Assembly (NCBI GenBank): GCA_949358305.1
Contig: OX442314.1
Span: 64,179,369-64,243,368, forward strand
DNA from: Strigamia acuminata
Taxonomy: Eukaryota > Arthropoda > Chilopoda > Geophilomorpha > Linotaeniidae
DNA: 64,000 nucleotides
Reading direction: 5' to 3'
In this document: positions 56,430 through 64,000 of the stretch, one piece after another
Numbering within the stretch: position 1 is the stretch's first letter
How the letters are laid out: each line of letters begins with the position of its first letter
The notes under the pieces: generated by a model
What the model saw: the letters and a program-made list of their open reading frames with translations, nothing else
What the model was told of the DNA's origin: nothing
Databases searched by the model: none
Program-made: the position numbers and the translations under genes

Positions 56430-58674
56430 ATTAGAACAGTTGAAGTTCCCAGTTACGACTACTGGATTATTTTTAATCCCGGAATTATTGCGGAAGTTTC
56501 CACCGGAATTGGGAAGACGATTCCACAGGATTTACATAGGAAACGTGGAAAACGTTAATTTATTTCTAGAATTCGTAGCTAGTGAAGTCCGAGTTGCAGA
56601 ACTTTCCGACGATAGTGTGTTTACGAGCACAAAGAGCGCCAAAAAGGGCGAGAAGAGTTCTACAAAAGAATCCAAAGACGAGCTCCGAGGAACCATGTCC
56701 TCTTGCGCGGCGACGCAAGATACTTCATTCGGGTCCAACACGAGAGAATCCGTCAAACAGAAGTCGAATCCAGTCAGGAAATTGATCAGCGCCTTCTGTG
56801 AAGGAGATCATTTCAACAACAATTGTGACGCAAAGCTGGGAATTTCGGAGAAATATGATATAGTAAAAAGAAAGCGTTTATGTTTCAATTGCCTAAGACC
56901 TACGCATACAGTGGCCAACTGTCCAGTTAAGTTTTGTTGTCGGGCATGTGGTGGTCGTCACCATACATCGATTTGCAACAGAGGACAGACAGAGAAGACG
57001 ATTGACCCAAAAGAAGAGAACGTATCAGCGAACGTCTCATTGTCGATCTCGAGTGACGTCCAGCTAATGGTGTTTACTGCGCTTTTCGTCCGGAAGAGTG
57101 GAGAAACAGTTTCCGTTCGAGGTTTGCTGGATCCAGGAAGCCATCGTTCATACGTTACAAAACGATTGGTCAAGAAACTTCAACTGAATAAGATCGAAAC
57201 CTACCAAACTATGACACAGTGTTTGTTAAACAAACAACCAGTTCCGACAACCCATGGCATATTTCGCTTCGAATTGCAATCCCGTCATGACAAGCAGAAA
57301 ATCTCCATACTTGCTCTTGATACCGACACACTTCCAAGTGTGAAGGGAGTGGTGGATGATCAAACGCTTCAACAAATCAAGTCTTTTGGTCTGAAGATGG
57401 CCGAACCACATCCCTCTGTGACGGATGAAGTTGATATCTTATTAGGAAGCGGCGCTTGGTGGAAAGTCCTCCAATCTGGAACGAAAAGAATTAGCACAGA
57501 CTTGGGGATGATGAATACAGTGTTTGGGTGGATTTTAAACGGTCAAATTAAGTCAAAAAATGTCTACAAGGATGACGTCTCACCAGGAGACATATCATGC
57601 ATGGCGATAGATTCTGAGAGAAAGACTATTTCCAAAACTTCCAAAAAGGACAAAGGAGAGTTTGAACTCGAAAATTCCGCTTTAATACCTGACAAAAAAG
57701 GCGAAAATGATGGTTTTCAAAAGATAGGCGACACCCATTCTCTTTTCGCCGCGAGCAGCTCTATCGAGCAAGAGGTACAGTGTGCAGACGTCCCCATCGA
57801 AAAAATGGAAATGGATGGAAAACTGACGTTTAAAGCACTAAGCTCGGGCAAGATGGCGGCTTTGCTGAGTCCAAACGCACCGGAGTCCACTGAAAAGAAG
57901 AGTGAATTATCGAAAATTTTCAAAAAAAATAAAGAGAAGGGGTTGAGTAAATGGAAGAAAATATTGCAATGGAGTGGCAAGCGTCTCACCAATTCACAAA
58001 GAAGACCGAAGGTCGATCTCTGGTCTGCAGGAAAAATACACCTGATTATTGGACCAATGTTTTCGGGAAAAACTTCTGCATTGCTCAATATGGTCAAAAG
58101 GGAGGAGGAAAATTCGTGTTTGCTAATCAAGCACTTGACCGACACAAGACACCGGGAAAACGAAGTAGTCGCACACAACGGACAACGACGTCCAGCGGTT
58201 CGAGTTGCTTCGCTGCAGGAAGTCAAGAAAATGGCGGCGTCGGTCAAAACAATAGGAATAGATGAAGGGCAATTTTTCAGAGACATCGATTCGTTTTCCG
58301 ACAAGATGGCGAATGGAGGAAAAAAGGTCGTAATTACAGCTTTAAATGGTGACTACAAGAGAAGAGAATTTAAGTCAATTTCAAACCTCATTCCACTAGC
58401 GGAAACAATTGTTAAGCTTCAAGCCAAATGCCACTTTTGTGGAAATCAAGCCTCTTTCACCAAACGAATCTCGGACGAAAAACAAGTTCAGGTTGTGGGA
58501 GGAGCAGAAAAGTACAAGCCGACGTGTCGGACATGCTTTTCCAGATCTGTTCATTCTCTGGAATTAAAAAGAAGACTGATCAATGCCACTCTGCAATCAA
58601 GTTTCAAGATTTTAAATCAAAGAATACCTGTCTGGGTGTCCAATCTAATTTGCAAGAGATTCCGCCCACCTTAA
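56430..58674 (+). CDS. TK-element polyprotein, second part (Gag-protease-thymidine kinase)
   Basis: This is the continuation of the frame interrupted at 48,546; numbering is for the uninterrupted protein. Two zinc knuckles follow the gag segment (CFNCLRPTHTVANC at 398-411 and CRACGGRHHTSIC from 417). The retropepsin-like DUF1758 protease has LDPGSHRSY with D481, followed by DEVDILLGSGAWWK and FGWILNG. After a lysine- and serine-rich linker of about 200 residues comes a TK1-type thymidine kinase (about 781-953). A tail of about 40 residues ends ...RPP before TAA. The same knuckle-protease motifs precede RT in BEL/Pao elements, but no RT, RNase H or integrase is present here. TK1 enzymes phosphorylate thymidine to dTMP with ATP. 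The inferred role is raising dTTP for reverse transcription. Confidence 0.93.
58030..58545 (+). other. TK1-type thymidine kinase domain inside the retroelement polyprotein
   Basis: The motifs of family II (TK1-like) thymidine kinases occur in order: P-loop GPMFSGKT (788-795, nt 58,051-58,074); KHLTDTRH and the VAHNGQ loop; Walker B with the catalytic glutamate in IGIDEGQFF (D858, E859); ALNGDYKRREF; NLIPLAETIVKL; a zinc-binding CHFC pair (C914, C917); the lasso-loop region VGGAEKYKPTCR; and the second cysteine pair CRTC (C946, C949). The length, about 170 residues, is that of a full TK1 core. No key residue appears lost, so this copy could have encoded an active enzyme before the gag was interrupted. 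It is intronless. Whether it came from a host TK1 transcript or elsewhere cannot be decided by eye. Confidence 0.93.
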
Positions 58675-58772
58675 GGAGTTACTTGGGAGAAGATAATTGG
58701 ATGATGAGGGAATTTCAGATTGCTAGTTGGTTCCTAGAGGTTCTTCTTCTTTTTCTTTGTGTTGGCAATCTA
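58675..58772 (+). other. 3' untranslated stretch of the TK element
   Basis: Ninety-eight bases separate the stop codon from the 3' LTR. I do not see a clean polypurine tract next to the LTR. The nearest purine-rich word is GGATGATGAGGGAA at about 58,699. Confidence 0.5.
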
Positions 58773-59767
58773 TGTTGCGTGCAACATAAAGAGGGAAGAG
58801 AGACTCAACTGCTCGTCCAATTGGTAGCAGTTTGAATTTATTTGTCTGAAATTGCAAGGAAGAGTTTTCTAATTTCATTCTTGTATTTATGTTATTTATT
58901 TGGCAAATATCTAAGCTTTTTTCTGTTGTAATGTGCATTTTTCAAGTTGTTTTGTGTGTCAATTTAAAAAAGGACAATGATTGTTATGTATTTTTATCTC
59001 CTAGAATAATAGATTCAAGTTGTAGTAATTTTTACTGTTGTTTTCCAATATTTTGTGTTAATTCTACTTATTTCTGAGTGTTGGTCGATTTCCAGTACAG
59101 TTGTGTAGGCTGAATGACGAGTTCGAAGCATCAGAGTTGCTTCAGAAGTGAACTGGAAGGGACGAGATTGTCGAATTTACAAGGGAATTGATTTAATGCA
59201 TTTTCAATGTTAATTTAAATTGTTTTCAATGCATTATTTGTAAATTCAGTTAAGTTTATTCACTCTTTGCTTGCTGTTATGTTTATCTGCGAATTTCTGT
59301 TATTTTTATTGCTTTAATATGTATCATGAGGCACGATGCACTCTGTATCCGATGTATTTACAAATTTACCCATTAGGTGCCTCGTGTATTTTGTAGTTGC
59401 TAAGGAATTTTTGTTACCAAAAGTCAGAACTTGTTATTCCTCTCTTTTGTTGTTAAGTTTGGTTTTTCTCATGTTAAACTTGTTATTCTAAAAGAGAAAT
59501 AAGTCAATTCTCCAAGAATAAACAAAGGATGTTTTATTTTGCAACAAGAGTCTTCATTTCTACTAATCCTGAAATGAGTGAGTAGAGAATTTACTCCTCA
59601 CTCCTTGGAGCAGCTAAGGAGGAAATGAGAGGCAGAAACTCAGCCATTTTGGATTTATTCAAGCTGCATTTCAAGAAAGATCTCTTCTATAGAAGCTGCG
59701 GTTGGTTCACAAGTGAATCTTCCCTCCTGTAGCATTTCCCAAACGGTCTGCAAGGTGGATTGCTACA
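58773..59767 (+). repeat. 3' LTR of the TK element (995 bp)
   Basis: It starts TGTTGCGTGCAACATAAAG, ends GGATTGCTACA, has AATAAA at 59,517-59,522, and matches the 5' LTR outside the solo-LTR insertion with about seven substitutions. It is followed by the duplication GGAAG (59,768-59,772). Confidence 0.92.
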
Positions 59768-60250
59768 GGAAGTGTGTCGGTATCAAGAGCAAATACAGAT
59801 ACTTTCTGCTTGTCGTGACGAGACTGCAACTCGAATCGAAACACGTCATGAGTTGTAGGAACTGGTTCTTTGTTCAACAGACATTGGGTCATGGTGTGAT
59901 ACGTCTCAATCTTGTTTAGGTGTAATTTCTTTGCTAACCGCTTCGTAATATATGAACGATGACTACCCGGATCGAGTAATCCACGAACTGGGATTGTTTC
60001 GCCACTCTTTTGGACGAACAATGCTGTGAAAACCATTAGCTGGACGTCACTTGAGACCGACAACGAGACGTTGGCGGAGACGTTCTCTTCTTTGGTATCA
60101 GTTGGCTTTTCCGCATGACCTCTGTTACAAATTGAAGAATGGTGCCGACCACCGCATGACCGACAACAAAATTTTACAGGGCAGTTACCCACTGTATGGC
60201 TTGGTCTCAGGCAATTAAAACATAGACGTTTCCACTTAACGATGTTGCGG
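59768..60250 (-). pseudogene. TK-type retroelement, outer copy, 5' portion (zinc knuckles and protease)
   Basis: This is the upstream half of the minus-strand element split by the inner copy. It begins at about 60,250 with NIVKWKRLCFNCLRPSHTVG, has both zinc knuckles and the protease with LDPGSHRSYITKRL, and stops at ALDTDTLP where the GGAAG duplication and the inner copy's 3' LTR begin. Gag before the knuckles and the 5' LTR are missing, because upstream sequence shows no similarity. The element is therefore 5'-truncated. The residues match the inner copy closely enough to be the same family but with many substitutions. Confidence 0.9.
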
Positions 60251-61289
60251 TCTGTCAACACCGAATAGAGATGAATGGGGTTGGGGCTATTTGAAATTCC
60301 CGCCTCTAAAAACTCAAGTGATCGTATTGTTAAATTCGTATGAAAACCGCGCTGAGAACACATAATCCGCACTGAAAATTATTGTTGAATGCATGGAGCA
60401 TTGATGGGAACACCGTTGATTGATATCCAATGGAGTGCTGAATCAATTGCTAATCCAGGGAAAGGCTTAACTACTCGCGCCACATTGCATAAATAACATG
60501 AAACGGGAGTAAAAATAATAACAACTTCTTTAATCTATGTTAAACAGAAGAGTGATGAAAATACATCAATTGCATTGGTTCCTAGGGAACCGCACATGCG
60601 CAGTAGCCATTACGGCACGCGCCAAGCCGATAGCGGCGAAATACAAAATCAAAAGATGCTCCGTTGTCATGGCAACGGAGAAAACGAAAATTACAGCAAT
60701 GTTGAGAAATCGTTAAAACAGCATGAAATTCAGAATATTAAACACTAAAAGAATCACAACAATCTTGTGATCAACAAAGTTAATCGAAACAATTTTGAAA
60801 AAACAGTCTAACAATGAGAAAAAGGTAATAAACTGATTTCGGGAACGAAAGGATTGGACTAGCCAATCACGGCACAGCAAAGTTCGGTAATCAACCGATT
60901 TGAATTAAAATGACACAAAAGCGCTTAAATAGCAAAGAATACACGCTGAATTACATTGAAATGAAATAGTATAAACTTATTATACGATACAAAATACAAA
61001 AGTGAGCGATTACGTAATGAATTAACGAAATAAACCAACATGGCGCCTGGCGGAAGCCACATCGGCGGCAAAATGCACTAATTTGAAATGAAGAACACTT
61101 GTAATTCTTGAAAACAATAAAGAATCGGTATAATAATAAAGAAAATATTATTTCTAAACACTAAACAAAAGAAAATCACACAAAGTTTATGAAATAAGAG
61201 AATATCTGAAGAGTTGTGATGGCCTGTGCGCTGTCTAAATAACTCGAAACATCGTTTTCTGCTTGGCGGATAAATCAGACACGCGTCCG
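60251..61289. other. Stretch without a recognised gene
   Basis: The sequence is AT-rich with short GC-richer patches (for example GGTTCCTAGGGAACC near 60,579, a perfect short palindrome). Given the Copia LTR relic just to the right, it may be decayed Copia leader, but I cannot support that from coding sequence. Confidence 0.4.
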
Positions 61290-61570
61290 CCATGTTTTAT
61301 TACAAAAGTAAGTGTGAAATAAAAAAACCCGGTTCGAGGCTAATTGCCCTCGGTTTCAAACACAATGAAATCATAGAACAAATCATTGTTTCAATACAGT
61401 GACTTGTTCTTTACAAAAAGACAGAACTAATGGATAAAACAAACAGAACAACATAAACAATAACTGCTCATTTGAGCAGATAACAGGTTGTGTGTGTTGT
61501 CACGTAATAGGAGTCGGTTGCGGTACAAAACCAGCATTGGGATTAAAAATCAGAATCAACCGACTGCGAT
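61290..61570 (-). repeat. Diverged Copia LTR relic
   Basis: The order and wording match the Copia LTR at 38,587-39,051. The shared pieces are GTCCGCCATGTTTTA/CCGCCATCTTTAA, GAGGCTAATTGCCCTC/GAGGCTAGCCGCCCTC, ATAGAACAAATCATTGTT (nearly identical), CTTGTTCTTTAC, GCTCATTTGAGC and AAAAATCAGAATCAAC. The ends cannot be fixed and no primer site is seen. Confidence 0.6.
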
Positions 61571-61572
61571 AC

Positions 61573-62051
61573 TGTCATGCGGTTGAGTCGCGTCGTCTGC
61601 CGACCGTCTCAAACCAGCACAAATGTTATTAGAGTTGTCAAAATTTATCACTAGACTGCGTACGTGATGGTGACATCACGGGCGAGTCAATTGGAACTAA
61701 CTCAGGGGGGTGACTTGAGTATAAAAGAGCGACTTTGGCTCTTAGAGCTCAGTCTTCCCAGGACTTCTAATGATTAATGTTTCAGCCAGTATATGGCATG
61801 ATTAGTTTACAAATAAGAGAGAAGGTGTTATTCATGTCTTTAGTCTAATGTTTACTTTGCTTTTAGGTTTAGTCTTAAGTTTATTTGATTTATGTTTTAA
61901 GTTTATGTTTTGTAATTAAAGAATAAAAGAACATAGTTTATATTTCAACCTAAACTCTGACTCCTGTTCATTTCACTCTTAGTTATTAAATGATGTTCAT
62001 CAAAATAGTTATAAGTTACGTGGTCATTATTGGCCAGTTGGCCACGTAACA
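61573..62051 (+). repeat. Candidate Gypsy-type 5' LTR
   Basis: A TATA box (TATAAAAG at 61,720-61,727), an AATAAA signal (61,922-61,927) and a final GGCCACGTAACA, followed by TGGTGGAGATTG at 62,055 as a possible primer site, fit an LTR of about 480 bp that starts TGTCATGCGG. The end is better supported than the start. The partner LTR lies outside the window. Confidence 0.5.
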
Positions 62052-63062
62052 AAGTGGTGGAGATTGCGGTTTTCTTTTGAGACCCACTAATTGGTTGATA
62101 AAAGTAGTGAATAAGTAAAAATTTACAGTAAAATCAGCCAGTTTTGTGCTAAAATTGAGAAGTTAGAGCTAAAAAACCCCCGTAAAAACTTAGTGAAAAT
62201 AGTAGAAATTCTTATAAAATTTAGAAAGAGTGCAGATTAATTTGCATATTAGAGAAAATAAGAGTGAATCATAGAGTGACTCAGAGTTTGGAAGCAGTTT
62301 CTTAGTGAATAATTAATGAGATTGCATTGAATTAGATAATACTTTGGATTTAATTGTTAAAGTTGTTTAAAATTGTTGAATATTAAATATTTAGAGGGAA
62401 ATAATTTTGATAATAATATATTTAATAAAGTTTTAATAATTTGTTTTTTTTCAGGAAGTTGATAAATTGTGTTGATTTTGTTGATGATTAGTGATGATAA
62501 TTTGTCTATTTTCAGGAAAATAGTGACATTAATAATATCTTGAATTTAAATTGGTGTTTATTAATAATAAATAAAATTTGTTTCAGGATTGTGTGTTGTG
62601 AATTGTGGTTATTAGTGAATGGGTGAGGTGCATTATAGAGTAGTGGAAATAAAAATTATAGTGCATTTCAAAGCTTAACAGTGGAGAAACCAGTAAAGCT
62701 TACACAAACACAAACGGATTGTCTGCTAGATTTACAAAACCAAGAACTACAAAGGACAGTGGATAACCGTAATATCACAACTAAAAGAGGGAGTGGAAAA
62801 ATAAAACACACTAAACCTGAAGTTATAGAGGAAGAACAAGTTGTTGAAATAAAACAAGAGGAACCAGTTGTTGAGATAAACCAAGGAAGAACATTTCCAG
62901 GATTCCTTATCCCAACAGGAACTTGATTCTTCTTCACCTTTGAAATTAATAAAGCCAAAATTGTTACAATCAGTTTTTGAATTATTAACACCAATAAAGA
63001 TACAAACACCTTTAGTAAATACTAATACTCAGGGATCCACATCAAAAGGAACGAAATCCAAG
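62052..63062 (+). other. Leader of the Gypsy-type element
   Basis: About 1 kb lies before the first gag ATG. An ATG-less open stretch at 62,681-62,926 (glutamate- and glutamine-rich, with VVEIKQEEPVVEI) ends in the region where the gag frame becomes open (from 62,880) in another phase. It might be a gag extension disconnected by a small indel, or non-coding. Confidence 0.45.
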
Positions 63063-64000
63063 ATGGCGGACCCAATAGCAGTTCTAACTGACCTTTTTAA
63101 GAGTGTAATGATACAAAAGCGGGATGTTATTTGTTATGACACCACAAAGGGAAATATTGACCAATGGCTAGTAGCGTATGAAGCCACAATAGGCACTGAT
63201 GATGAGAGAGTTAAACATTTACCGTTAGCGTTAAAAACTGATGGACTGGCATGGTTTGTGGAGTTATTACAAAAGAATCCAACATGGACTTGGACCGAGT
63301 GGAAACCACAACTTGAAAAAAAGTTTCGTAGGGGCCAGGAAAATGTTTTAAATACTCTTCACTTCATGAGACACACAGAAGGAACAGCAGATGCCTATAT
63401 GAAGAAAGTCTTGGCCGAATGTGCTTTTGTGTTGCCGGCACTTACTGAAGGACAAAAAATTAATTATGTTTACCAAGGTTTGAAGCCGGCAATGCAGCAA
63501 ATGATGGTGACAGTATTCCCGACTAAACTGGCAGAGATGGAACAAAGACTTAAGTTGTATGAGACTATGAAAGTCAAGGATCCAACGGATGTGCTGCTGT
63601 CACTTTTCAAAAAGGTAGTGGACGAAAAGGTGACTCCAGTAACAGCAGGTAAACTGAGTGGAACTGTAGTAACCCCATTAACCCACGATGAGCTTTTAGC
63701 TGAAAATGCAAGGTTGAGGCAACAGTTATTAGCTTTTGAGACAGAGGATCCGGAGTCTGAAGTACCCATCTTAATAGGAAGCCGGTGGTATGCACCAATG
63801 AAGCAAAGAGGTCAGAATTTTCAATACAAGAATTTTCAAGGAAGTATTAATAGAGGTGGTGGTCAAAATTACAATACTAATAATAACAACAATAGTAATG
63901 ATAATAATACTCGTTCGTGCGGATGCTATCATCATTTTAGTTGCGAGTTCTATAATCCACCAAGGTACCAACAGGATAGAGGTGGTAATGCAGGAAGACC
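63063..64000 (+). CDS. Gypsy-type Gag, partial (runs off the window)
   Basis: The first ATG in the frame is at 63,063 (AAGATGGCGGAC). The frame is open to the window end, giving 312 residues. A retrotransposon gag core is visible: GNIDQWLVAYEATIGTDDER, LPLALKTDGLAWFVELLQ, WTEWKPQLEKKFRR and the segment ending YVYQGLKPAMQQMMV. A short coiled-coil-like stretch (HDELLAENARLRQQLLAFE) and an asparagine- and glycine-rich tail with CGCYHHFSC follow. The tail may begin a zinc knuckle, but a standard CCHC is not yet complete. The fold assignment rests on the W...L...W...F pattern typical of Ty3/Gypsy gag. The rest of gag-pol should lie beyond 64,000. Confidence 0.8.
   Translation, partial: MADPIAVLTDLFKSVMIQKRDVICYDTTKGNIDQWLVAYEATIGTDDERVKHLPLALKTDGLAWFVELLQKNPTWTWTEWKPQLEKKFRRGQENVLNTLHFMRHTEGTADAYMKKVLAECAFVLPALTEGQKINYVYQGLKPAMQQMMVTVFPTKLAEMEQRLKLYETMKVKDPTDVLLSLFKKVVDEKVTPVTAGKLSGTVVTPLTHDELLAENARLRQQLLAFETEDPESEVPILIGSRWYAPMKQRGQNFQYKNFQGSINRGGGQNYNTNNNNNSNDNNTRSCGCYHHFSCEFYNPPRYQQDRGGNAGR

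Larger units (their letters stand above)
44591..59767 (+). mobile_element. TK-carrying BEL/Pao-type retrotransposon, inner copy
   Basis: The element is bounded by 5-bp duplications GGAAG (44,586-44,590 and 59,768-59,772) and by LTRs starting TGTTGCGTGCAACATAAAG and ending GGATTGCTACA. Removing two later insertions (a solo LTR at 45,464-46,509 and a BEL/Pao element at 48,547-56,425) leaves about 6.2 kb: a 996-bp 5' LTR, primer site, leader, one 994-residue frame and a 995-bp 3' LTR. The two LTRs show about seven differences, so the insertion is recent. Gag and protease are of BEL/Pao type. RT, RNase H and integrase are absent, and a thymidine kinase domain occupies the 3' end of the frame. It is inferred to move with enzymes supplied by an autonomous BEL/Pao element. 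Confidence 0.93.

Noticed and set aside
58030-58674. The thymidine kinase as a free-standing host gene that merely lies next to a retroelement
   Set aside because: It is in the same open frame as the gag and protease, lies between the LTRs, and the same fusion occurs in a second diverged copy.
56430-58674. The TK element as a normal BEL/Pao whose RT and integrase were recently deleted in this copy only
   Set aside because: Both copies go from protease through the same linker to the kinase with no RT remnant, so the RT-less layout belongs to the family.

Overview
This window is repeat-dominated animal nuclear DNA with no bacterial or phage features. It holds LTR retrotransposons of the BEL/Pao, Copia and Ty3/Gypsy types, a foldback MITE and a macrosatellite array. 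A Copia primer site fits an animal-type initiator tRNA-Met. I cannot name the species. No complete host gene is visible; two weak exon candidates lie near 41.4 kb.

Left half (1-34,160): a macrosatellite with a period of about 13.6 kb, in three head-to-tail copies (1-13,681; 13,682-27,251; 27,252-34,160, the last one cut short). It is non-coding. Each unit holds a foldback MITE, clusters of short hairpin repeats, a 593-bp segment bounded by TTAA, and in the two full copies a 4.4-kb palindromic satellite built from 56-bp hairpin units and 551-bp units that ends in an inverted arm. Copy 3 agrees with copy 1, not copy 2, at every difference I checked. The 593-bp segment is inverted in copy 2. In copy 3 the same TTAA is where the array joins a Copia element.

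Middle (34,161-42,800): the 5' part of a Copia element on the minus strand (LTR, tRNA-Met primer site, gag, protease, integrase, start of RT), then an older Copia fragment that has lost its protease active site, then AT-rich sequence.

Right half (42,816-60,250): a nest of BEL/Pao-type elements. The outer layer is a minus-strand element split by a second element of the same family (44,591-59,767, 5-bp duplication GGAAG). The inner copy has a solo LTR inserted in its 5' LTR (duplication CAGC) and a complete BEL/Pao element inserted in its gag (48,547-56,425, duplication GAAC). The complete element has one open gag-pol frame.

The main discovery is that the split family has no reverse transcriptase, RNase H or integrase. 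Its polyprotein runs Gag - zinc knuckles - aspartyl protease - linker - a TK1-type thymidine kinase with P-loop, DEGQFF motif and four zinc-binding cysteines. Discounting the later BEL/Pao insertion, the inner copy has an uninterrupted 994-residue frame. The outer, diverged copy carries the same arrangement with the front half of the kinase deleted in frame. This looks like a non-autonomous retrotransposon family that captured a nucleotide-salvage enzyme and depends on BEL/Pao enzymes in trans. I know of no described LTR element with a thymidine kinase.

Right end (60,250-64,000): a Copia LTR relic, then a Gypsy-type LTR, leader and gag that runs off the window.
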